DNA of 35,009 nucleotides from a virus: IMG/VR virus record IMGVR_UViG_3300031857_024897, positions 113,746 to 148,754 of that record; one strand, 5' to 3'. Shown piece by piece: positions 22,297 to 30,560 of this stretch (position 1 is its first letter; each line of letters starts with the position of its first letter). The notes under the pieces were generated by a model. It saw only the letters and a program-made list of their open reading frames with translations, ran no database searches and was not told where the DNA came from. The position numbers and the translations under genes were made by a program.

Positions 22297-22899
22297 TTAA
22301 CTCCAAATGCCTTCCTTTTTTAGGAACCCTAACGCACAACAATACGCATCAGTACTATCGAAATTTTCTTTTTTCAACGTATTATTTTTAGTAAATAACC
22401 ATTGAATTTGCGGTTCACGTTTAGAGACTAATTCCCATATTACCATTTTTTTATCAACATCCTTTGGATACCCACCAAACAAGACATTTTTACCCTTATC
22501 ATTTTTCTGTAAAAGTTCAGGAAAGGCATTTTTCCTGGATTCATATGTTGTGATAAAATCAGGAACAATACCTAATACTTCATAAACCTCTCTAAATATT
22601 AGAGTGTTAAACCTAAGTAGCGTACCTATTGTATATGCATTATTAGAGTTCAATAACGGCTCTTCAATAACAACATGTGTGATATTTAAACTAGAATACG
22701 CTTCTAACTTTGATCTAAACATATTAGATTTTAATATTAGTTCTTCCAGTTTATTTCCAACTTCAGGTTTTGGCCTGGGGGATACATGCGTTAATTCTAA
22801 TAATTCTTTAGTCGCAATATCAAATAATGCGATCCCAATAGTTTTAGTTGAAACGTCCAATCCTAGAATTTTTGGGTTATTTACAATAGTTTCACTCAT
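22297..22899 (-). CDS. RuvC-like Holliday junction resolvase
   Basis: 200-residue RNase H-fold nuclease. Seen: first acidic strand ILGLDVSTKTIGIALF (D15), second VVIEEPLLNSNNAYTIG (E79/E80), and the C-terminal ENFDSTDAYCCALGF with paired Asp. This fits RuvC-type resolvases of phages. It would resolve branched DNA before packaging, the job of gp49 in T4. First gene of the replication/recombination block, 48 nt upstream of the primase ATG. A weak TATTATTG -7-like sequence lies at about 22915-22922. Confidence 0.9.
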   Translation of the reverse strand: MSETIVNNPKILGLDVSTKTIGIALFDIATKELLELTHVSPRPKPEVGNKLEELILKSNMFRSKLEAYSSLNITHVVIEEPLLNSNNAYTIGTLLRFNTLIFREVYEVLGIVPDFITTYESRKNAFPELLQKNDKGKNVLFGGYPKDVDKKMVIWELVSKREPQIQWLFTKNNTLKKENFDSTDAYCCALGFLKKEGIWS

Positions 22900-22950
22900 A
22901 TAATAAATTATTGATACAATAATAGTTAAATATGTTGTAATTGTGAATTA

Positions 22951-25158
22951 TTAAAAATCCAATCTTACTGCAAATTGCTGAGTACCTTGCCTTTGTATAG
23001 GTGACTGCAACTTTGTTATTACAACCAAATCTTTATCGACATCAAACAAACCAACTTCAGTTATAAAACTATTTGTTCCTGGAACCCATGTTGGGTTAGT
23101 TGTGTTTGTAAATTGTGTTGAAACTAAATTACATAAAAACCTCATTTCATAAATAGTTGCCTCAATATCTGTCTCGATATTTCCATAAAAAAAATACTCC
23201 TCACCAAAATTCAAAAGATCTTCTTGCCCTGATGGTTCTGGTAAAGGTAAATAATCTGCTAAATCATATGTATCGGCATTATTATACATATCGTAGCTAA
23301 TAATGAATGTATTTGATGTCATAGCAGAAGGCGAAATTGCTCCATTGCAAGTATCACCGCTCACCCTATAAGTAAAATCAATTTTTTTCCAAGCTCCAGG
23401 CGAAGGTTGTGTTGTAGAACCAGAAACCAACTGAGCTAATACCATAAATTCATTCGCATTAAATCCACTAAAACAAGTGCAACCAGAATTCATAAAAGGA
23501 AATTCCTCACCAAATTTAATAGCAACGTTTTGCCTGTCTTGATTACACTCATCACTAGGACCTTGCACTTTAGAATAATAATTACAATGCAATGAGTCAG
23601 TAAATCCAAATGTTGAATTAAATCTATACGTAATATACATGTACTCTTGGTTATTACCTATAACACCAAAGTCATCAACGTCAGCATCACACAAATTGGG
23701 GGCAACCAAAGACAAAGATGGTGCAGGTAATGTCCAGTTTCTATTTGATTTATACGATAAGGCTGCTACGATTTCGTCATCGTCAAACACAATAGTTTTT
23801 ATATCAGGAAATACTTTTCCTACTCTATTTGGTGTACCTAAGTTATTTACATGTGTATCCCACAAATGATAGTATCTTAGCCCTGGATTATTCATATCAT
23901 TATCCACAGCAGATTTCATATATTTGACTTGGAATAATCCCTGAACCCCAACATCCGGATCAACATAAAAAGTCTCCCCCATTTGACCGGTAGATGACTT
24001 ATGCCACATTAGCCAAGGTATTGAAACTTTAAAGTTTCTAGCAAAACCAGTCGTCTCTAAACTTTGCGGATCGAATGGTCTTAACGCAAATTTTTCACCA
24101 TAAAAACTATCAATAGCATTGTTTGTATAATGAACTATAGCAATAGCCTTTTGCTCATTAGGATTTTGATAAACAGGTTTTTGATATGAATTAAAATAAT
24201 AAGTATCTGTTGTTTCAGCAGTTAATGCAGGTGAAACCCAAAATGTTTGACCGCTTAGTTCTTGATAGCCAAAATATTCTTTACTACCAAGATATGTTCG
24301 TGAATTATATTTTGTGAAATCTTCATTCAAAGTAGAAACCACACCTGCCGGACTTACTGACCAAGGAATATTCATATTCCAAATTTTAACATCGGTGTTA
24401 CCTAAATCACAAATAGATTCAAAGTTAATAACATCAGGTGGCCAGTATCCTTCAGGCGTATTGTAATCATATAACTCAGTCATACCTGAAGGGTATATTA
24501 ATACTCTAGCCGTTCCACAACAACCCGACTCAGAATAATTAGGTATATTCCTATCCAAAGTTAGTGTATTACCTGATACTGATTGTATTTTATAAGTTAA
24601 AATTGGAAAGTTTGCAGTTAACCCACTATTACATGAACCAACCCCATCATAATAAATCGTAGCAAAATGACCGGAAAATGTTACTCCTGTTGTTGTAGAA
24701 CAAAAATCGTCTGTTAATGTTATAGTATTACCACTATTTGAACAAAGGTCCAAAATGTAATTAGAACTAATAGTGTATGCTGAAGAAGTTTTTGCCGTCC
24801 ATGAATTAGCCGAACCACTAAAAAAGCCTCTTGGTGCTGCTGTGTTGAATACCGAATAAATTTGTGAGTCCTCAAACGCTAAACCATATGTATTGCCAGA
24901 TGAACCAGATACATAATATGGATATTTTATATGCATTTTATTTGTCTCTGGATTCTGACTAGAATTTTGAGCATTATATGCGGCCTCTATTATATTATTG
25001 TTTGTTTGATTATAACCTGGTATCTGATTATATAGCACTTCACTATCCCCAATTTGGAAATAACGAATATCTAGTTTACCTTTAGATAGCTTTAATCTAC
25101 CGGTATCTGTAAACCTTGTATTTAATAGACCTGATGTATTTTTTATTATATATGCCAT
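22951..25158 (-). CDS. Large virion structural protein (tail/baseplate-like), 735 aa
   Basis: The N-terminus AYIIKNTSGLLNTRFTDTGR, then RLKLSKGKLDIRYFQIGDSE, is of a type I associate with tail or baseplate proteins of aquatic phages; no precise family name is possible. The body is rich in Ser, Thr, Asn and Tyr with many short strands (YYVSGSSGNTYGLAFEDS), and the C-terminal 60 residues (SFITEVGLFDVDKDLVVITK and QQFAVRLDF) look like a conserved baseplate-type ending. Cys pairs such as GCCGT and GCTC are scattered. No signal peptide. It ends the fibre-gene run. Role inferred from size, composition and neighbours. Confidence 0.7.
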   Translation of the reverse strand: MAYIIKNTSGLLNTRFTDTGRLKLSKGKLDIRYFQIGDSEVLYNQIPGYNQTNNNIIEAAYNAQNSSQNPETNKMHIKYPYYVSGSSGNTYGLAFEDSQIYSVFNTAAPRGFFSGSANSWTAKTSSAYTISSNYILDLCSNSGNTITLTDDFCSTTTGVTFSGHFATIYYDGVGSCNSGLTANFPILTYKIQSVSGNTLTLDRNIPNYSESGCCGTARVLIYPSGMTELYDYNTPEGYWPPDVINFESICDLGNTDVKIWNMNIPWSVSPAGVVSTLNEDFTKYNSRTYLGSKEYFGYQELSGQTFWVSPALTAETTDTYYFNSYQKPVYQNPNEQKAIAIVHYTNNAIDSFYGEKFALRPFDPQSLETTGFARNFKVSIPWLMWHKSSTGQMGETFYVDPDVGVQGLFQVKYMKSAVDNDMNNPGLRYYHLWDTHVNNLGTPNRVGKVFPDIKTIVFDDDEIVAALSYKSNRNWTLPAPSLSLVAPNLCDADVDDFGVIGNNQEYMYITYRFNSTFGFTDSLHCNYYSKVQGPSDECNQDRQNVAIKFGEEFPFMNSGCTCFSGFNANEFMVLAQLVSGSTTQPSPGAWKKIDFTYRVSGDTCNGAISPSAMTSNTFIISYDMYNNADTYDLADYLPLPEPSGQEDLLNFGEEYFFYGNIETDIEATIYEMRFLCNLVSTQFTNTTNPTWVPGTNSFITEVGLFDVDKDLVVITKLQSPIQRQGTQQFAVRLDF

Positions 25159-25188
25159 AACGATAAATATCCTATTTAATGTAAATTA

Positions 25189-26565
25189 TTAGCCACTAGG
25201 TGGGTTATTAGGGTCTTGCTGCGGTATTTGTTGAGGTATTTGCGTGGTACTCTCAATTATTGTTGTTGGTTGAATTATAACACAATCATTATCCACCGTA
25301 ATATTTGACAAATAAGCATTTATCCCAACCGTACCTCTTGTATAACATAATGGATCGAATGTGAAGCCAGGATCAATATCTATTGTATATTCAATGTAAC
25401 CAACAATATTTGATGTGTTATTACCTGTTATGGCTGTAGCAGAATATATATCATATGCAGCATATACATCATGTATCGGATTACATTGTGACGTAGATAT
25501 ATTGATGAATGGCCCACTATCTATTATTGACATTGTTTTTTGAATATTATTCACACTAATACTATGCCCTGTTGTTATAAAACTAACTGTTCCAGGCTCA
25601 GAATAGGTTTTAGTGTATGTTACAACATAATCAAACTCAATATTAACACCTACAGGCAATAATGATGTATCAATAGTAAAGTCGATTTTGTATTTTGTTA
25701 AGTCATTTATAGTTGTACCAACTCTATCCGGGCCAGCAGTAACAACCATCGGTAATTCATAAGTTTTTGGTTGAGATGGTGATAGTGTAACGTCACAACT
25801 AGTTGTATTACCTGATGAATCTTTAGCATAGACTGTATATGCCCCAGAAAATAACCCATTAAATATCCCAACATTAATAAAATTAACATTATCTAAAGAA
25901 TATTGCCAAGGAGGATTACCACCAGTTGCCACCGAAGTTATTGACCCATCATTTTCGTTTACACATGATGGACTATTAAAATTACACTTTATACTATATG
26001 TCTTATCTGCACTTTGACATTGACCCTCTGTTGATTTACAACTAAAAAATTGAGCGTTATTACCAAAGACAAACCATCCTGTCAATGGGGTATCTTTCGG
26101 GTCTGAGCTTCGTATAATTAAGCTAGGATAATCAGGTATTGGGTCTAGCTCCCAATATTGATTTATAAAATTCCATCTGGCATAATAGTTTATCAGATTT
26201 ATTGTCGTAAAATACTCAGGTTTACCATTATAAGAGTTGCCGTTATAACAAAATGTATATCTTTTAAGCGTATTTGTTCTTGAATTTGTAATTGATAAAC
26301 AAAAACAAGGATATGTTTTAATTGGATCTGAAATGTTTATTGTATTATACAAGCCACATAAATTGTTATATAATAATATTTTTTTACTTGTATCTGGGAC
26401 TACAACTAAAACCCCTGTTATTAACTCCGAAAAAGTTAATCCTGTAGCAAATTCTGTTGTTAAATATTTAGTAGCCAAACTACTAGATGATATATTATCA
26501 TAATACACCGAAAAAGTTCCGTCAGGAGTTCCTGCTGTTATTGTTATATTAAATATCCTATTCAT
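25189..26565 (-). CDS. Fibre-type structural protein with SprB-like repeat, 458 aa
   Basis: The ATG at 26565 is 1 nt after the stop of the upstream gene (TAATATG) and starts a sensible protein (MNRIFNITITAGTPDGTFSV). The open frame extends a further 120 nt upstream, but there it reads the upstream gene's Thr-Pro tract in the wrong frame. Mid-protein, NENDGSITSVATGGNPPWQY then SLDNVNFINVGIF and LFSGAYTVYAKDSSGNTTSC form an SprB-like repeat (about residues 210-270). The C-terminus is beta-rich and ends in a Gln/Pro-rich tail (TTQIPQQIPQQDPNNPPSG). Probable tail fibre or adhesin. Confidence 0.7.
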   Translation of the reverse strand: MNRIFNITITAGTPDGTFSVYYDNISSSSLATKYLTTEFATGLTFSELITGVLVVVPDTSKKILLYNNLCGLYNTINISDPIKTYPCFCLSITNSRTNTLKRYTFCYNGNSYNGKPEYFTTINLINYYARWNFINQYWELDPIPDYPSLIIRSSDPKDTPLTGWFVFGNNAQFFSCKSTEGQCQSADKTYSIKCNFNSPSCVNENDGSITSVATGGNPPWQYSLDNVNFINVGIFNGLFSGAYTVYAKDSSGNTTSCDVTLSPSQPKTYELPMVVTAGPDRVGTTINDLTKYKIDFTIDTSLLPVGVNIEFDYVVTYTKTYSEPGTVSFITTGHSISVNNIQKTMSIIDSGPFINISTSQCNPIHDVYAAYDIYSATAITGNNTSNIVGYIEYTIDIDPGFTFDPLCYTRGTVGINAYLSNITVDNDCVIIQPTTIIESTTQIPQQIPQQDPNNPPSG

Positions 26566-26566
26566 A

Positions 26567-27481
26567 TTATGGTGTCGGAGTTGGCGTAGGTGTTGGTGTT
26601 GATGTCGGAGTAGGACTAACTGTAGGTGTTGGTGTTGATGTTGGTGTCGGGCTAGGAGATATTGTTGGTATTGAACAAGTGCCAATATTTAAAACAGACC
26701 CCAAAGAATTTGTTTGTATCCAATAAATACCGTTTGAATAATACCCTTCAACTACAGGCATTGTTAATTCATAATCATAATAAATGATATCCCCACTTTG
26801 CATTTCAAATATTTGTGAAACTGTTGACCAGTATTCTTTTGTTTCACCAGAACATGATGACAAGATAGTTGTTCCGCTACCTAATAACAAATAGTTAAGT
26901 TCACTAACAGAGCCAGAAAAAATACAATCTAATGGTTCTATTAATTCGCAGCTAACGGTTGTTATAAAGTCATAATATTTATCAGTAATTGTGGCATTAT
27001 ATGTACCTGCACTCAAGTTATATATTGTTGTACCAGTAGCTGTGGTATTATTAGGTAATGACCATACAACATAATATGGTGCTGTACCCCCAGTTATTGC
27101 TAAAGATAATATTCCACTATTAGGACTATTAACGTCAGGATTTATTGCAATACACTGAGCACCTAATGGAAATAATGTTATTGGTTCACATTCGTTATAT
27201 GAAACCCCTGGTATCGGAGGTGGAGGTAATGGCGTTGGCTCTGGCCCTGGACATGGCAAGCATCCTGAATATGAACATGTCATACCAGATCCAGCATCAA
27301 CCAAAGGTATATCATCATTTAGAATGGTAAAATATACCTTAATATCTGGCTCTTCAATAACTTTGTAACAAAAATTAATTGGCTTGCTGATTAATAAATT
27401 ACCAACAGTGTATTTTGTTCCTGATTTTATTTTATATATTTGATTATCACAGCATCCTGTAACATAGCTACTTAAATTCAT
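26567..27481 (-). CDS. Fibre-type protein with SprB-like repeat and Thr-Pro tail, 304 aa
   Basis: The ATG at 27481 follows the upstream stop by 5 nt; a TTG-started longer frame (27517) overlaps the previous gene. Layout: an N-terminal domain with GCCDNQIYKIKSGTKYTVGN; a proline-rich linker (CPGPEPTPLPPPPIPG); an SprB-like repeat (SGILSLAITGGTAPYYVVWS, then IYNLSAGTYNATITDKY) near residues 120-175; a Cys-containing domain; and a C-terminal tract of about 30 residues of Ser/Thr-Pro dipeptides. SprB repeats come from the Bacteroidetes gliding adhesin. The Thr-Pro tail is a candidate glycosylation target. Confidence 0.7.
   Translation of the reverse strand: MNLSSYVTGCCDNQIYKIKSGTKYTVGNLLISKPINFCYKVIEEPDIKVYFTILNDDIPLVDAGSGMTCSYSGCLPCPGPEPTPLPPPPIPGVSYNECEPITLFPLGAQCIAINPDVNSPNSGILSLAITGGTAPYYVVWSLPNNTTATGTTIYNLSAGTYNATITDKYYDFITTVSCELIEPLDCIFSGSVSELNYLLLGSGTTILSSCSGETKEYWSTVSQIFEMQSGDIIYYDYELTMPVVEGYYSNGIYWIQTNSLGSVLNIGTCSIPTISPSPTPTSTPTPTVSPTPTSTPTPTPTPTP
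26570..26665 (-). repeat. Six-base microsatellite coding Thr-Pro repeats
   Basis: Plus-strand sequence built from ggtgtt/ggtgtc/ggagtt units, coding for (Ser/Thr-Pro)n at the C-terminus of the 304-residue fibre protein. The unit length of 6 nt keeps the frame when copies are gained or lost. Confidence 0.85.
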
Positions 27482-27486
27482 ATAAT

Positions 27487-27705
27487 TTATATTACAATTA
27501 AAGATTTTATCACACAATTATTCCCATCTAATACCCGGATACCAACTTCACTTAAATTATTGTATGGTTCTGGAACTAAAAAAGAATATGGTATGTCAGC
27601 ATCATTTATTGTTGTAACGTATGCACACATGTTATATGTATTGTCACAAATATATACTGTGTATGGTTGTGTTCCGATTAAGTCTGTAATAGTTATCTCT
27701 TTCAT
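27487..27705 (-). CDS. Small structural-operon protein, 72 aa
   Basis: Compact beta-type protein (MKEITITDLIGTQPYTVYIC, then NMCAYVTTIND and PYSFLVPEPYNNLSEVGIRV). It carries three cysteines. Position between two fibre genes, with gaps of 6 and 5 nt, indicates a virion-associated protein or fibre chaperone. I do not recognise a named family. Confidence 0.6.
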   Translation of the reverse strand: MKEITITDLIGTQPYTVYICDNTYNMCAYVTTINDADIPYSFLVPEPYNNLSEVGIRVLDGNNCVIKSLIVI

Positions 27706-27711
27706 ATTATT

Positions 27712-29502
27712 TTAACTTACACATGTTCCCCAAACTATTGTCACAACAGTAGATCCTATTAATATTGTTGACCCACTAGACGGTATGGATGTTCCATTTA
27801 TTTTTACATTATATAATGTGTATCTAATCGGAGTGCCTCCTCCTCCTGAATTCCAATAACCTGTTTTAGTGTCTGGAGTTAAAGATACTATCCCAGAATT
27901 ACCAGTGTTAAATGTTACTAGACTGCTCAGATTATTATATTGAGCACCAGCAACACCTGATGTACAACCTATATCATCATAACCATCACCAAAAACTGTT
28001 GAAACTGTTAAGTTACCTGTTATAGGTGTATTTAGTTCCGCAACAAATATTGGGAACGATGAACTAGATATATTGTCCATTGTTAAATATAATGTTGGGA
28101 TAACGTCTGTCGGTGTTGGTGTTGGTGTTGAAGTCGGTGTATTCGTAGGAGTGCTTGTTGGTGCCGGAGCAGGTGTCGAAGTTGGGCCTGTTGCCGTTGG
28201 AGATAATGTAGGTGTTGGTGATATCGTGCTTGTTGGTGTTATTGTCGGTGTAGGTGTTGGCGTTGGAGTTATTGAACAGTTATCACAACCTGGACCTAAA
28301 ACCCATATTATGTCATTGAGGATAGCATTTGACGAATTACTTGATAATGACTCGTATGTTACACATTTTGAAACGCCATTTATTACACAATTAAATGTAA
28401 CTCCAGTCTCAATTGATAATCCTGAAAATACCAATGAGTCAACAACATAGTATGTGTCTCCTGATATACAATCAACTAGTTTTTTTGTTTTAGTATCTGT
28501 AAATGTATCATCAACTAAAGTATATGTTACATCACCACTAAAGCAAACGCTATAACCCGTTATTGGTGTTGCCGTAGGTGTCGCACTAGGTGTTGGTGTA
28601 GGTAATGTTGTAGCACTTAAAGAAATACTAGATAACGAACAATCAGATGTCGGCGTTGGTGTCGGTGTTGGTGTTGGAGTAGATGTCGGTGTAGGGCTTA
28701 TTGTTGCTGTTGGTGTTGGTGTTATTATCTCACAATTAAAATACGCATTAAAATCAAAATCGTCGCATATTGCAGGTGTTGGCGTTGGTGTTACAACACA
28801 AACTCCTTCTGTTAATTCAGATAATGAAATGTCTGGGCAATTTTCGTAACAAGGAACTTTACCAAATAAAAAACAATCTCCACCCAAACTATCAGATAAA
28901 CACCATTTATACCCTGTATTATATAAATACCCTATTTGATCTGTACCCCCAGTATAATACGCATATCCATTATAGTTACCAACTTTATTATAGGTCCCAT
29001 CATTATCAAAATAATTATTAGTATCTAAGCAATATTGGTTAATCGGACATTCAGGCCCTATATACGTAGGTGTCGGTGTTGGTGATGGTGTAGGTGTAGG
29101 CGTTTGTGTTGGTGTAGGTGTAGGGCATGTTATGCAGCCTTCACAACTAACTTGCTGGACAAATATACCTGTTGTCCCATCATATACTGTTCCTCCACCT
29201 AAATTATCTATATAGGTGCAACCAGTATATCCTGAAACAGTAACGTGATAAAAGTTAGAAACTAATTGTGCCGGAATACCACTAACTGTAAATGTTATGC
29301 CACTATCACAACAATCCGTAAAATTGTATTGATAACTAGCACAGGCTGGACTACAACTCATGTCAGTTAATGTTATTCCAGAATATGAGTAATCGTCATT
29401 TAAACAAATTGGTGTACCAATAGTAGATCCGCTTTGGAAATAACCGCAACAATCTGTATATTGCCAGGAGCTAGAATTAGTTACACCAGATAGACAAGCC
29501 AT
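27712..29502 (-). CDS. Cys-rich, Thr-Pro-linked fibre protein, 596 aa
   Basis: A string of small Cys-containing domains (YTDCCGYFQSGSTIG; YNFTDCCDSGITFTVSG; GNYNGYAYYTGGTDQIGYLY) joined by Thr-Pro linkers at about residues 126-146, 237-244, 258-286, 298-315 and 410-466, the last being about 55 residues. The C-terminal domain (LYLTMDNISSSSFPIFVAEL, then VFGDGYDDIGC) ends ILIGSTVVTIVWGTCVS. No signal peptide, so it is assembled in the cytoplasm, as expected for a tail fibre. It is the first gene of the fibre operon and diverges from the glycosyltransferase operon across a 116-bp gap. Confidence 0.72.
   Translation of the reverse strand: MACLSGVTNSSSWQYTDCCGYFQSGSTIGTPICLNDDYSYSGITLTDMSCSPACASYQYNFTDCCDSGITFTVSGIPAQLVSNFYHVTVSGYTGCTYIDNLGGGTVYDGTTGIFVQQVSCEGCITCPTPTPTQTPTPTPSPTPTPTYIGPECPINQYCLDTNNYFDNDGTYNKVGNYNGYAYYTGGTDQIGYLYNTGYKWCLSDSLGGDCFLFGKVPCYENCPDISLSELTEGVCVVTPTPTPAICDDFDFNAYFNCEIITPTPTATISPTPTSTPTPTPTPTPTSDCSLSSISLSATTLPTPTPSATPTATPITGYSVCFSGDVTYTLVDDTFTDTKTKKLVDCISGDTYYVVDSLVFSGLSIETGVTFNCVINGVSKCVTYESLSSNSSNAILNDIIWVLGPGCDNCSITPTPTPTPTITPTSTISPTPTLSPTATGPTSTPAPAPTSTPTNTPTSTPTPTPTDVIPTLYLTMDNISSSSFPIFVAELNTPITGNLTVSTVFGDGYDDIGCTSGVAGAQYNNLSSLVTFNTGNSGIVSLTPDTKTGYWNSGGGGTPIRYTLYNVKINGTSIPSSGSTILIGSTVVTIVWGTCVS
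28108..28275 (-). repeat. Thr-Pro coding microsatellite, longest tract
   Basis: Imperfect 6-nt repeats (gttggt family on the plus strand) encoding the roughly 55-residue Thr/Ser/Ala-Pro linker of the 596-residue protein. Similar shorter tracts lie at about 28560-28610, 28645-28730, 28771-28793 and 29067-29126. The tracts share near-identical DNA, so recombination between them and with the tract at 26570-26665 is possible. Confidence 0.85.
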
Positions 29503-29580
29503 GAATAATGTTTTATACTATAAATAACTAGAATTTAATTTTTTTGATAAAATCAATGAAAAATAATAAGCTAATTTATT

Positions 29581-29588
29581 TAATTTTG
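29581..29588 (+). promoter_or_regulatory. Possible -7 element for the glycosylation operon
   Basis: TAATTTTG matches TAnnTTTG in the 116-bp divergent gap (29503-29618), 30 nt before the ATG at 29619. No -33 TTTG is seen at 19-23 bp; a TTTTTTG lies further upstream at about 29540-29546. The AT-richness makes chance matches likely. The rest of the gap shows no other structure. Confidence 0.3.
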
Positions 29589-29618
29589 AATTAAAAAACA
29601 TTATTTTTTTAACAAAAA

Positions 29619-30560
29619 ATGAAAAAAGTATTCCTAGATTTATCCGAAGCAAAAGGCTTAGGTGATACGCTATCAGCAACCCCTGTTATTAGGAAATTAA
29701 AAGAATCATATGGTTCCAAAATATATGTCATAACGAATTATCCTGAGTTATTCCATAATAACAGAAATGTTGAAAAAGCTTATTATGTAAATGCAATTAA
29801 TATAGAAAATGTAAAATCAACACAGATATATCATTCATCATTCAATAATGTTGGTAAGAAAAATGAGTTTGGTGTTGAATTTAAAAGTAATGTATGTGAT
29901 ATAAGACAATATCATGCTATGACGCTTGGCTTTCAATTATCTGAAGATGATTTGTATACAGAATATGAACCCGATGAATATATACCAATTGATGGACTAC
30001 CAGAAAAATTCGTTTTAATCCATCCCGCAGAAAATTGGCCCTCAAGAACCTGGGATAAAGACAAATGGGCCGATCTTGTTAATTTATTATGCGGAAATAA
30101 TATAAATGTTGTTATTACAGGTAAAAACACCGAGGAATATGGATTTTTTCACATTACAAAAAAAATATTTAGCATAAAACAAGACTTGGTTTTAGATTTA
30201 TCAAACAAAAGTAATATATCGCAAACCTGGCACTTAATTGATAAATCTTCTTGTTTTGTAACAATGGATTCAGGACTGCTGCATTTAGCAGGAACAACAG
30301 ATGCCGAAATAATTCAACTCGGAAGCTCCATAAATAACGAATTTAGAGCCCCATATAGATATATGTCACAAGATTACAAATACCATTATATCTCAGGTCC
30401 TTGTGGAATATTTTGTGCTTCAGACATGAAATATGGTGTTAGAGAATGGGGTACAATACATGGTGTTCCCCCATTAATTGGCTGCTTAGAAAATAAACCT
30501 GAATTTGAATGCCACCCATCGGTAATTGATGTTTACGAAACAATTATGAAAATCATATGA
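29619..30560 (+). CDS. GT9-family (heptosyltransferase-like) glycosyltransferase
   Basis: 313 residues with the GT-B layout of ADP-heptose:LPS heptosyltransferases: N-terminal KGLGDTLSATPVIRKLKES (residues 12-30), the start of the nucleotide-binding half VLIHPAENWPSRTWDKDKW (132-150), and the donor-site CFVTMDSGLLHLAGTTDAE (212-230). A C-terminal four-Cys pattern, C262 and C266 in GPCGIFCASD plus C289 and C298 in GCLENKPEFECHPSVID, parallels the metal-binding Cys cluster of the last module of the next gene. It overlaps that gene by 4 nt (ATGA). Likely transfers a sugar, possibly heptose, to a phage or host acceptor; the acceptor is unknown. Confidence 0.85.
   Translation: MKKVFLDLSEAKGLGDTLSATPVIRKLKESYGSKIYVITNYPELFHNNRNVEKAYYVNAINIENVKSTQIYHSSFNNVGKKNEFGVEFKSNVCDIRQYHAMTLGFQLSEDDLYTEYEPDEYIPIDGLPEKFVLIHPAENWPSRTWDKDKWADLVNLLCGNNINVVITGKNTEEYGFFHITKKIFSIKQDLVLDLSNKSNISQTWHLIDKSSCFVTMDSGLLHLAGTTDAEIIQLGSSINNEFRAPYRYMSQDYKYHYISGPCGIFCASDMKYGVREWGTIHGVPPLIGCLENKPEFECHPSVIDVYETIMKII

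Noticed and set aside
26566-26685. N-terminal 40-codon extension of the 458-residue fibre gene
   Set aside because: It reads His-Gln-Leu from the wrong frame of the Thr-Pro tract. The ATG at 26565, one base after the upstream stop, is better; the frame is kept only as a frameshift finding.
28073-28450. Plus-strand frame of Val-Gly repeats opposite the fibre gene
   Set aside because: Antisense of the Thr-Pro microsatellite; its low-complexity composition comes from the repeat, and there is no promoter or neighbour on that strand.
28108-29126. Possible CRISPR or iteron-type origin repeats
   Set aside because: The repeats are 6-nt coding microsatellites in five linkers of one protein, with no spacer structure or AT-rich unwinding element.
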